From contig CAINCU010000061.1 of NCBI GenBank assembly GCA_903847155.1, positions 52,499-116,498 on the forward strand: DNA of 64,000 bases, written 5' to 3'. The first letter of the stretch is position 1. The number at the start of each line of letters is the position of its first letter. The notes under the pieces were generated by a model. That model saw only the letters and a program-made list of their open reading frames with translations, did not search any database and was not told the DNA's origin. The position numbers and the translations under genes are program-made. This document shows, piece after piece, positions 1-10,054 of the stretch. This DNA comes from an uncultured Gallionellaceae bacterium (GTDB lineage Bacteria; Pseudomonadota; Gammaproteobacteria; Burkholderiales; Gallionellaceae).

Positions 1-2264
<2,264 letters not shown>

Positions 2265-2347
2265 GAGATCCTCATTAATAATTATTGATCGTTAAACTCG
2301 TCAGTCTTCGAAAGCATTTGATTGACTGCGAATCCTACGCAAATTAA

Positions 2348-2397
2348 AGGAGCTTGGCTCAGATTTTTTAATTTCAAAAAAGTCCGAGCCAGCTCCT
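2348..2397 (-). terminator. Hairpin between aclA and aconitase
   Basis: A 13/12-base imperfect inverted repeat (AGGAGCTTGGCTC at 2348-2360, GAGCCAGCTCCT at 2386-2397) encloses an inner ATTTTTT/AAAAAA pairing, giving a long stem. It lies about 100 bases after the aclA stop. On the minus strand the stem is followed by a short TTTAATTT stretch, so it may be an intrinsic terminator, an attenuator or an mRNA-stabilising end within the acl-acn transcript. There is no long T-run, so termination strength is uncertain. The rest of 2265-2495 carries no gene and probably holds the aconitase leader. Confidence 0.55.
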
Positions 2398-2495
2398 GAT
2401 TGATACTTAGCTAATCCACGAATAATCCATTTTTCCGATCGTGCCTTTGGCTTGCGGAACAGATTTTCACGGGTTTGGCAAAATATACTATTCAG

Positions 2496-5198
2496 TTAAG
2501 AAACGTGGTTGCACTGCGAAGCCGGTGTGCGTGTATCCATGTTACGTCCGCGATTGATGTGGTCGTCAATCTCACCTGCGCATCCGGCCATACGGCCAAA
2601 CAGGAACGCGGTGAACGCCGCCATCTCCAGCGAGCTTTCGCTGAACTCGCCTTTACGGTAGCGCGACCACAGCAGTTTCAGCAGCATCGCGGCGATGATC
2701 GCATCAATGTTGACGCAAAACACGTTGTTGGTCACCCCGTTGTCGAACAAGGCTTGCACCAGCGTGCGGTAGAAATCGTGGAACACGTTCTTTTCACCGC
2801 GCTCTTCAAACAGTTCCGCGATGTAAACCTCGCGCGGATCCTTGTTGACCTGATGTCCTTTGAACACCGGATGGTTGACACCCGGAATGTTTCGCACCGG
2901 CAGACCAAGCGCCTTGCCAGCCTTTTTCTCGGCACCGAATGCCTTGGCAAAATCCGTCGCCATTGCCTTGAGATCAAGACCATGGTTGACAGCACCCGCA
3001 TCAGTCAGATTGGTTTTGCTAAAGCTCTCAATCAGGAACTGGATACCTTCAAAACCGTTACCACCGTGAGCGAATCCGGTATGCGTCAGGAAGCCGATCA
3101 TGCCCTTGTTAATCTGCACACGTTCCGGCGATTCAGGACCGTCGGCGGATACAGCGCCCTTGCAGCCCTGTGCCGAAATAGTGCCAACACCATTGGAAAT
3201 AATCAGACCCAGCATGACCTGGAACGGGAACAGGCTTGCTTCTGTCGGCTTCTCACCCAGCAAGGCAAGATAAGCCAACTGCGTGATGGTCCACGACTCC
3301 AGAATCTCCTGATTGTCGAAACCGCAGAACTTGCTCGTCTGATGATTCTTGGCCTCGGTCGAAGCACCGATGATGACCGCAAACAGATGGGCATACCAAG
3401 GCAGATTGCGCACGGTCAGACGTGAGATACGCTTGCGAATCAGCGGCTCCCAAGCGATGGTCGTGGTCAGTGCGGCGATCACGGCATCCGTAGTCGGGTA
3501 GCCTTTCAGCGAACGCAAATATTTCACGAAGACGGATTTGGCACCGCGCTTGTCAAAAGCCTTGAGCAGCGCCTCGGCTTGTGCATTCGGCGCTTTGCCC
3601 AACAGGGTTGCGAGTTGTTCGGCACTGGCTGTTTCGGGCGCGATTTTGGCTAGTTCGTCGTCGCCCCTAGCCAGACCGGAATGGGCAAATAATTCAACCA
3701 GTGTGTCGGCAGCCTGACGTGCGTCGTCCACGCGTTTCGGGCCAAGCAGCGCGACAGCCGCGCTGATTGCCGTATTGGGAGAATTGCCAGCCTCACGTGC
3801 CGCATCTGCTGCAGCCAGCATGACTTCGCCGTGCAAATTAACACGTGCAGCCACTGCCAGATTGAACAGGGCATTGTCGTTGGCATCGTTGAGTTCACGC
3901 ACCAATGCCAGACACAGATTGGATTCCAATGGCTGCTTGGCAGTGTCCAGAATGGAAATGCCGTTGACCTTGGTGACTTGTGTCTTGGCATCCATCACCG
4001 AACTGCCAGAACAATCCTTCATGGACTGGCGCGGGAAGATGGCACCAACGTGCTTGAGCAATTCAGCGATTTGTTCGTCATAAGGCGACAACGCCTTGAC
4101 CACCGGAATATTCAACGCGGGCGGCAGCTTCAAGCCTTGGTTGTCTCCAAACCACGGTTTCAATTCCAGATTGCCTTCCGGCGGAAAATCTTTCTCTACG
4201 CCGTTCAGCTTCATCACCGCTGTCAGTGCCAACGGGATGTGCGAGATGTTGGTGACCACCGCGCCTTTTTTCGAACACACCGGATTTTCAGGAGTAAAAA
4301 TATCTTTCACTTCGAATTTATCCATGAACCATTTTTCTTTGGCGCGTGCATCATCGCCAGATCCGGCGATAGCTCCAGCGTGGCCAACAGCGCGTGTCAG
4401 ATTGGCTTTCCAGCGCCCAACCACGCAAGCCACCACTGGCTTATCAAAGGTAACCGCTTCTTCGTAGTAACCGCCCGGCTCAGAATACAACACCGCCGCT
4501 TTGGTACGCGTATCGTTAGACATGGCGTAAGCGAACTCGGCAGTGGCAAAGTTGATATAGACATCCTTACCGCTTGAGATCAGCGTTGTCGTGCCCCAGC
4601 CACCGATCGACAGATAGTTGGCGATGGTGGTGGTGAAGTTGCCGGAGTTTGAAAAAATGGCAACAGAGCCTTTGCGCAAAGTCTCTTCCGGCTTGTCGCC
4701 GCCCAGCGCGCCGCCGATGCGAATATGATTCCAGGAATCTGCCACACCCAGACAGTTGGCACCAAAAATATCCACGCCGCGCTGCTGTCCAAGCGCGCGA
4801 ATCTCGCGTGCATCATGCACCGAGGTTTTTTCGGTAAGGATGATGACCTTCTCGACATCAGGATTGATACGGATCAGTTCGGCGACACCGTCGCGTACGG
4901 CGGATGGTGGTAAATAAACGACACCGACGTTGAATTTGTGTCCTGCATCCAAACCTTCGCGCACGTTGTTGTAAACCGGAATGTTGCCAATGGGTGTCTC
5001 AACGACTTGACCGCGACGTCCCGGCGAAGTGCCGAACACAATATTGCCACCCGAGTAAGCATGGCTAACCGGGGTTACGGAGCGGGATTCGTTCCCGGTG
5101 ATGTTCAGCACGCAAATGCGATCATCCTTGGTTGCAATATCGGCCAGCGAGCGGATGCCGACGAAGTATTTAAAGTTCTCGATTCCAGGCTTTCTCAT
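2496..5198 (-). CDS. aclA: ATP-citrate lyase large subunit (long, type II-like form)
   Basis: With AclB it cleaves citrate with ATP and CoA to acetyl-CoA and oxaloacetate, the hallmark step of the rTCA cycle. Residues about 1-400 are a succinyl-CoA synthetase alpha-like CoA-binding/ligase part, with the phosphorylated histidine in VGHAGAIAGS (H273). The C-terminal half is citrate-synthase-like: THTGFAHGGNGFEG, FKGHQVNKDPREVY and FCVNIDAII match the His, His and Asp regions of that fold. At 900 residues it is about 290 longer than the Chlorobium-type AclA (about 610). The extra length lies largely between the two parts (about 415-590), recalling the divergent long ACL described in Nitrospira-like and Magnetococcus-like bacteria. 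The start follows an AAAGGTGA ribosome-binding site. Confidence 0.93.
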   Translation of the reverse strand: MRKPGIENFKYFVGIRSLADIATKDDRICVLNITGNESRSVTPVSHAYSGGNIVFGTSPGRRGQVVETPIGNIPVYNNVREGLDAGHKFNVGVVYLPPSAVRDGVAELIRINPDVEKVIILTEKTSVHDAREIRALGQQRGVDIFGANCLGVADSWNHIRIGGALGGDKPEETLRKGSVAIFSNSGNFTTTIANYLSIGGWGTTTLISSGKDVYINFATAEFAYAMSNDTRTKAAVLYSEPGGYYEEAVTFDKPVVACVVGRWKANLTRAVGHAGAIAGSGDDARAKEKWFMDKFEVKDIFTPENPVCSKKGAVVTNISHIPLALTAVMKLNGVEKDFPPEGNLELKPWFGDNQGLKLPPALNIPVVKALSPYDEQIAELLKHVGAIFPRQSMKDCSGSSVMDAKTQVTKVNGISILDTAKQPLESNLCLALVRELNDANDNALFNLAVAARVNLHGEVMLAAADAAREAGNSPNTAISAAVALLGPKRVDDARQAADTLVELFAHSGLARGDDELAKIAPETASAEQLATLLGKAPNAQAEALLKAFDKRGAKSVFVKYLRSLKGYPTTDAVIAALTTTIAWEPLIRKRISRLTVRNLPWYAHLFAVIIGASTEAKNHQTSKFCGFDNQEILESWTITQLAYLALLGEKPTEASLFPFQVMLGLIISNGVGTISAQGCKGAVSADGPESPERVQINKGMIGFLTHTGFAHGGNGFEGIQFLIESFSKTNLTDAGAVNHGLDLKAMATDFAKAFGAEKKAGKALGLPVRNIPGVNHPVFKGHQVNKDPREVYIAELFEERGEKNVFHDFYRTLVQALFDNGVTNNVFCVNIDAIIAAMLLKLLWSRYRKGEFSESSLEMAAFTAFLFGRMAGCAGEIDDHINRGRNMDTRTPASQCNHVS

Positions 5199-5228
5199 TG
5201 CTTGTCACCTTTGCTAATTGTTCATTTT

Positions 5229-5308
5229 GTAGGTGGGCACGCTTTTGTGTCCACACTGACAGAGTTAATTTGGCATACGCGTGGGCACAGAATCCGTGCC
5301 CACCCTAC
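5229..5308. repeat. GTGGGCAC-type inverted repeat between aclB and aclA
   Basis: Two diverged GTAGG(G)TGGGCAC hairpins face each other: an imperfect one at 5229-5253 (gtgggcac / gtgtccac) and GTGGGCAC at 5281-5288 paired with GTGCCCAC at 5296-5303, ending in CCTAC. The same unit occurs at 38191-38218. It fills almost the whole gap between the aclB stop and the aclA ribosome-binding site. It may act as an mRNA processing or stabilising element, but its sequence looks like a dispersed intergenic palindrome rather than an operon-specific signal. Confidence 0.75.
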
Positions 5309-5309
5309 T

Positions 5310-6590
5310 TCATGCGCCGGCTGGAAGACCCAGCAGCTTCGCCACTTCAGCGCGTCCGCCACTCTTCATCCAGAGATCCGCTTCCTGCGCATAGTTCACC
5401 ACGTCTGTCATCGCGGAATCGAAGCCGAATATTTTGTAGGGTATGCGCAACGAATCGCACACATCCTTGAACACACCCATGCCGCGTATCACTTGCGGGC
5501 CGCCGCGTCCGATCACAACATAGATCGGTGTTGGGCCATGTTCGCTGAAGTAATCGCGCAACGCATCGGCCATCGCACGGAACGTAACGAAGATGTCCGT
5601 GTTATTGGCCTTGCCGCCAATGACGAACAGCACGTTGGATTGCTTGAGATAGTATTTCAGACAAATACGCATCACTTCATACATTTTTTCATATGGCGGG
5701 TTGCCGCCGAAGTCGGAAGAGATGATGGCATCGTTGCCCAACACTTCGGTGACCAACGAATTCGCGCCGCCACCGAAAGTTGGTGCCAGAATCGTGCCCT
5801 TCTCGTTAATCACATAAACATCGCTCTGCCCCTGATAAGTGCGCAGCTCGTTGATTTCTTGCTCGAAGTCGTTGGCTTCGGTGACGAACAGGTCAACCGG
5901 CAGGTTCAGGCGGTTCACGCGGGGATCGTCGCGGTCAAAGCCGCACTTGAAGTCACAGGCAACCGGCACTAGCGAACCGGACTTGCTCTCCATCATGCGG
6001 ATGGGGTTCAGTTCCAGCGTGGACATACCGTAAAGGTGATACAGATCCCACAGCTTGGGCAAGTGCTGCACCAGCGGCGACACGATCTCGCGCGGTGCGC
6101 CCAAATCGGACAGTGCGTTGGAGATAACGAAAGACTTCAGTCCTGTCAGCGGGTCGAACGGCACTTCGATGATCTGATCCTTGCCCAGCTCTTCGATGTC
6201 CATGCCGCCGTGATGCGTGAGTGTCATGACCGGCGCGCGATAGCGTGTGGAATCGGTGATCGAAAAATAAATCTCGTGCGCGGCAGGAACAGCGCCTTCG
6301 AAGGTAACGCCGCGCGATTTATAAACGACGTTGCCAACTTTGTATTCGGCAAAATACAGGCGCTCTTTTTCGGCCAGCGCCGTCTTCAGATCACTGGCGC
6401 GTCCGATCAAACCGGACTTGCCCTTTTTGCCGATACCGCCCTTGAAAATCGGCTTGATAAACACCGATCCGCAACGCTCGATCATGCTAAAAATTTCGTG
6501 TTCGCTGGCTTCCGGCCCGAGTATCTCGGAGGCAGGAAAATCAACGATCTTAAGCAACTTCGATCCGTAAAGCATTCCACTTATATTCAT
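5310..6590 (-). CDS. aclB: ATP-citrate lyase small subunit (ATP-grasp / succinyl-CoA synthetase beta-like)
   Basis: This 426-residue protein carries the ATP-grasp fold that phosphorylates citrate in ATP-citrate lyase and works as a complex with AclA. Diagnostic stretches are VFIKPIFKGGIGKKGKSGL (nucleotide-binding loop), LYGMSTLELNPIRM (grasp metal-binding region), FGGGANSLVTEVLG and ANNTDIFVTFRAMADAL in the C-terminal ligase-like part. The length is close to other AclB proteins (about 400-425). A GAGGT ribosome-binding site precedes the chosen ATG. It is transcribed ahead of aclA with a 111-base gap containing a palindromic repeat. The presence of both ACL subunits beside KOR and a soluble fumarate reductase is the strongest sequence argument for a complete rTCA pathway. 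Confidence 0.93.
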   Translation of the reverse strand: MNISGMLYGSKLLKIVDFPASEILGPEASEHEIFSMIERCGSVFIKPIFKGGIGKKGKSGLIGRASDLKTALAEKERLYFAEYKVGNVVYKSRGVTFEGAVPAAHEIYFSITDSTRYRAPVMTLTHHGGMDIEELGKDQIIEVPFDPLTGLKSFVISNALSDLGAPREIVSPLVQHLPKLWDLYHLYGMSTLELNPIRMMESKSGSLVPVACDFKCGFDRDDPRVNRLNLPVDLFVTEANDFEQEINELRTYQGQSDVYVINEKGTILAPTFGGGANSLVTEVLGNDAIISSDFGGNPPYEKMYEVMRICLKYYLKQSNVLFVIGGKANNTDIFVTFRAMADALRDYFSEHGPTPIYVVIGRGGPQVIRGMGVFKDVCDSLRIPYKIFGFDSAMTDVVNYAQEADLWMKSGGRAEVAKLLGLPAGA

Positions 6591-6716
6591 GAATTACTTA
6601 CCTCTTCATTATCAAATTCTGCACAACTTGTCGCATAGGATGAGCGATTCCTTTTGCCCACTCCAGCAGCATCGTTATTTTCGCGTAGGCAAAAAAAAAT
6701 CACCCACCCTCCCTTG

Positions 6717-7541
6717 TTAATATTCTTCCGGCAATCCCTTCAACTGCGCCCAAGAATAGACAGGCCCCTTGGTACACACATAATCCTTTCCAACATTGCA
6801 ACGACCGCATTTGCCCAAGCCGCATTTCATCTTATTTTCAATAGTGGTAAAGATATGTTCGTCCGCGAAGCCAAGTTGGTGCAGATTCTGAATCACGAAT
6901 TTAATCATGATAGGTGGCCCGCAGGTGATGGCGATGGCGTTGTCGGCTGAAGGAGCTTTGTCCATCACGTTGGCAGGAACAAAACCACAGTATCCGTTCC
7001 ATCCATCCTCGGTCTTGTCCACGGACAGCTGGAGGTCTACGTCGCCACGCAATTTTTCCAGTTCTGCCCTGTACATGATGTCGCGTGGAGAGCGACCTCC
7101 GTAAAATACAGTTATTTTCTTGAAATAGTCTCGCTGTGCAACCGCTGTGGTGATGACTGGCCAAATCGGCGCCAAGCCGCAGCCGCCACCGATGAAGAAT
7201 AGATTTTTTCCTCTCCAGTCGTCAACCGGAAAGCTGTTACCGTAAGGGCCGCGAATGCCGATCACATCGCCAACTTGCAGTTCATGAAATGCTGCGCTCA
7301 CACGACCTACGCGCATGATGCTGAATTGCTTGTATTCCTTGATCAGAGGCGAAGATGCGATAGAAATCATCATTTCACCACGACCGAAGATGGAGAGCAT
7401 CGCGCATTGGCCACACTCGTGAGCAAAGGCCTCGCCGTTCACCGGCTCTATACGGAAGGTCTTGATGGAACGTTCGCCGGCCACCTCCTCCTTGATGTGG
7501 ACAACCCTGGCCAATTCTGGAAGATAAATGTTATCCGGCAT
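6717..7541 (-). CDS. flxA: NAD(P)H/FAD oxidoreductase subunit of an Flx-Hdr complex (FlxA-like)
   Basis: A 274-residue ferredoxin-reductase-type protein. An N-terminal FAD-binding barrel (ISIASSP) is followed by an NAD-binding domain (FIGGGCGLAPIWPVI, AITCGPPIMIKF) and a C-terminal cysteine cluster (MKCGLGKCGRCNVGKDYVC) that binds a [2Fe-2S] centre, as in dihydroorotate dehydrogenase PyrK, AsrB and FlxA. It would deliver electrons from NADH to the neighbouring Fe-S subunits. The start overlaps the end of the upstream Fe-S gene by 11 bases, indicating translational coupling. Its place after hdrA-mvhD and two 4Fe-4S proteins matches FlxABCD-HdrABC sets in anaerobes; assignment as FlxA rests on that context. 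Confidence 0.82.
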   Translation of the reverse strand: MPDNIYLPELARVVHIKEEVAGERSIKTFRIEPVNGEAFAHECGQCAMLSIFGRGEMMISIASSPLIKEYKQFSIMRVGRVSAAFHELQVGDVIGIRGPYGNSFPVDDWRGKNLFFIGGGCGLAPIWPVITTAVAQRDYFKKITVFYGGRSPRDIMYRAELEKLRGDVDLQLSVDKTEDGWNGYCGFVPANVMDKAPSADNAIAITCGPPIMIKFVIQNLHQLGFADEHIFTTIENKMKCGLGKCGRCNVGKDYVCTKGPVYSWAQLKGLPEEY

Positions 7542-8565
7542 GTTCGGTTACCTTGTTAACAGTAGTAATAATATCAATTCCGACCGAGCATTCAGAGATA
7601 CAGCGACCACAGCCTGTGCATTGAGGCATCCCGAAATTCTCTTGGAAATATTGAAACTTGTGGCTCACCCGCTGACGCAATCTGGAGCCCAGACTTTCGC
7701 GCGGATTGTGTCCAGAAGTGTGCATGGTGAAGTCCGGAAACTGGCAATTGTCCCAAGTACGCACTCGGTTGCCCTTTACCGGCGAAGCACCCGTTGATTC
7801 GTCGTTAATGTCGAAGCAGTGACACGTCGGGCACAGGAATGTGCAGACTCCGCAGCCAATACAGGCACGTGCCAACTCTTCCCACAGCGGCGATTTGAAG
7901 CTCGCTTTCAGCTTGGCAGGTACTGCATCCACATTTTTAACCGCGCGTTGCGGCTGGGCTACTGCATCAGCATGGGTGCGCTCCACCAACTTTTTATCAA
8001 CAGATGTAGGTGCGGCGAATAATTTTGCCGCTGCAGCCATCAGCGCCTTGCCAGTCTCGGTAACCGCTGACACGTAATAGCGATCACCCAGATCGGTCAT
8101 CAGCACGTCCATGCCCTCAGTGGCTACCGGTGAACCACCTACCGACAGGCAGAAACAATTGCTGCCTTGCGGCTTGTTACAGGCCAACCCGACATAAGCC
8201 AGATTTTTACGACGCGTCTGATAGTAAGGATCAGCCACGTGGTCGCTGAACACCATATCCATGCGCACCGCGCCAGCGCCATCACAGGGACGAACACCGA
8301 ACACGGCACGACGAGTTGCCGTCGGCATTTTCTGCGTCAAACGTGGCGGTTCGCCCTTGATCTGCTCGAACGAGAAAAACACTTCGCGCTGCGGAAAGGA
8401 AAGCCCTTTGGGCGGCTGCGTGGTGTTGCTGTGATCGAGTCGGACAGCACCGCTAAGCGCGCGGTAAGCCCAGATGCCGTCTTCCACTGAGGGAGCGAGA
8501 ATCTCCCACTCGCTTAACGCGGCAATCCAGTCGTCGATTTGCTTCTTGCCTAGAATCTTTTCCAT
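7531..8565 (-). CDS. 4Fe-4S dicluster subunit of the Flx-Hdr complex (FlxB-like)
   Basis: A protein of about 344 residues. The N-terminal two thirds resemble the hydrogenase-beta/AsrA-like family (VRPCDGAGAVRMD, NCFCLSVGG). Two ferredoxin-type cluster motifs follow: CIGCGVCTFLCPTCHC and CTGCGRCISECSVG. It would pass electrons between the NAD/FAD subunit and MvhD/HdrA. An ATG at 8565 (MEKILGKKQIDD), 5 bases after the previous stop, is preferred over in-frame starts further upstream because those would read deep into the previous gene. Exact equivalence to FlxB rather than FlxC is an inference from order. Confidence 0.78.
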   Translation of the reverse strand: MEKILGKKQIDDWIAALSEWEILAPSVEDGIWAYRALSGAVRLDHSNTTQPPKGLSFPQREVFFSFEQIKGEPPRLTQKMPTATRRAVFGVRPCDGAGAVRMDMVFSDHVADPYYQTRRKNLAYVGLACNKPQGSNCFCLSVGGSPVATEGMDVLMTDLGDRYYVSAVTETGKALMAAAAKLFAAPTSVDKKLVERTHADAVAQPQRAVKNVDAVPAKLKASFKSPLWEELARACIGCGVCTFLCPTCHCFDINDESTGASPVKGNRVRTWDNCQFPDFTMHTSGHNPRESLGSRLRQRVSHKFQYFQENFGMPQCTGCGRCISECSVGIDIITTVNKVTEHAG

Positions 8566-8569
8566 GCCG

Positions 8570-9595
8570 TTACCTAATGAATTTTTCGGGATCATTGTCG
8601 AGGAAGGATGCCACCAGCGCCGGCGCCCCGATGCTTGCCCCCGGTTCATAGCCGAACTGTTCGCGTGCTTCCCGCTCCATCTTGTTGTTGAGCAGACGCA
8701 ACGGAATATTGACTGGACAGACGCGCTCGCATTCATTGCAGTCAATACAGCGACCAGCCAAGTGCATGGCACGCGTCAGGTGGTAAGTAATATTTTCTGA
8801 ACGCACTGCCGAGCGTTCGATCCAGCGCACGCGGTTGGCTTTTTCTTCCGCGGTTGTTTGCGCGTTTACCGGGAAGCTGATGCTGTCCACCACGCATTCT
8901 TCGCAGTAACACATCGGGCATACAGAACGGCACGCAAAACATCGGATGCAGCGATCAAACTGGCGTTCCCAGAATATCCAGCGTTCGCCCGCATCACGCT
9001 CTTCAAAACGTTTGAGCGCAGCGAACGGCTCTGCCAATTCGCGTCCCGTCTTGTCCTCGCCGAGAACTACATTGTGTTCTCTCGGGTAGGGAATACGGCA
9101 TTCCAGGCAACGGTCAGCCATGATCTCACGGGCTGGCAGACGCTTTTCGCCTTGCGCCGTAGTAAATACGTAGTCATCGCCGTCAAATGAGGCATTTGTT
9201 GCCTGAATACCATTGGCAGCCAACTTGCGTTCGACCAACACACCGCTTCCTTCGCAGGACATACCAATGATGTAAACCTCCTCGCGCTTGAAATAATGCT
9301 CTTGCATCAATACAACGATAGCGCGTGCATCGCAGCCTTTGGCAACAATGGCGATAGGCCGCCCCGGATTGTTGCGGGTATGCGCCAGAAACTTGCGATC
9401 CTCAACCAGATACAGCGAGAGGTTGTGGAAACAGGTGGGATCCCACACCAGTTCGTCGGCCTGCTCCGGCGTGGTGATGACCACGGGTTCGGCATTCATG
9501 CCACTGCTGGAACGGCGGTAACCAATGACGGCACGCACTTCATTTTTTGTGAGCAAATCGCGCGCGGTGTCGCGCATGTCTTGAATATTAATCAT
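8570..9595 (-). CDS. 4Fe-4S dicluster subunit of the Flx-Hdr complex (FlxC-like)
   Basis: A 341-residue protein with an N-terminal F420-hydrogenase-beta-like domain (IVAKGCDARAIVVLMQE, IIGMSCEGSGV) and two cysteine clusters: CIRCFACRSVCPMCYCEEC in the middle and CIDCNECERVCPV near the C-terminus. It should be a cytoplasmic electron carrier between the pyridine-nucleotide module and HdrA. The start at 9595 (MINIQDMRD) overlaps the mvhD-like stop by 4 bases (ATGA), typical of a tightly coupled operon. It resembles the following gene in overall plan, so the two may be paralogues. Specific naming is tentative. Confidence 0.78.
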   Translation of the reverse strand: MINIQDMRDTARDLLTKNEVRAVIGYRRSSSGMNAEPVVITTPEQADELVWDPTCFHNLSLYLVEDRKFLAHTRNNPGRPIAIVAKGCDARAIVVLMQEHYFKREEVYIIGMSCEGSGVLVERKLAANGIQATNASFDGDDYVFTTAQGEKRLPAREIMADRCLECRIPYPREHNVVLGEDKTGRELAEPFAALKRFEERDAGERWIFWERQFDRCIRCFACRSVCPMCYCEECVVDSISFPVNAQTTAEEKANRVRWIERSAVRSENITYHLTRAMHLAGRCIDCNECERVCPVNIPLRLLNNKMEREAREQFGYEPGASIGAPALVASFLDNDPEKFIR

Positions 9596-10038
9596 GAGCG
9601 GTCCGCCTTCAATTTTTTCTGCGGTCCGAGCGGTCTCAGGTCTTCGACAAAGTCTTTGATGACCTGAGAATATTTCGCTCCTTCTGCAGCTGACACCCAA
9701 GACATGCGGAAACGATCAGGTTCAACACCAACAAATCCAAGCAACTCCTTGACCAGATGTATCTTACGACGCGCCAAAAAATTACCTTCAATGTAATGGC
9801 AATCGCCGATATGACAGCCTGATACCAGCACACCGTCCGCTCCTTTGTTTAAGGCAGACAGGATATACATCGGTGATACGCTGCCCGAACAAGGAACGGT
9901 AATAGGTGTTGCATTGGACGGGTACTGGATGCGCGAAACACCAGCCAGATCGCTGCCTGCCGACGAGCACCATTTGCACAGGAAGGCGACGATTCTGGGT
10001 TCGTAATCAGTAGTTACTTCAGCTTGTTGTTCCGACAT
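9592..10038 (-). CDS. mvhD: MvhD/FlxD-type electron-transfer subunit
   Basis: A 148-residue protein of the methyl-viologen-reducing hydrogenase delta family, which links a dehydrogenase module to HdrA through a [2Fe-2S] cluster. Conserved cysteines are seen in FLCKWCSSAGSD, in VPCSGSVSP and in SGCHIGDCHYIEGN, and the arrangement matches MvhD/FlxD. It lies directly downstream of hdrA (16-base gap) and overlaps the next Fe-S gene by 4 bases. In bifurcating complexes this subunit feeds electrons into HdrA; here the donor is most simply NADH through the FlxA-like protein, since no hydrogenase or formate dehydrogenase gene is present nearby. Confidence 0.9.
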   Translation of the reverse strand: MSEQQAEVTTDYEPRIVAFLCKWCSSAGSDLAGVSRIQYPSNATPITVPCSGSVSPMYILSALNKGADGVLVSGCHIGDCHYIEGNFLARRKIHLVKELLGFVGVEPDRFRMSWVSAAEGAKYSQVIKDFVEDLRPLGPQKKLKADRS

Positions 10039-10054
10039 CTGCTTTCCTTAATTT

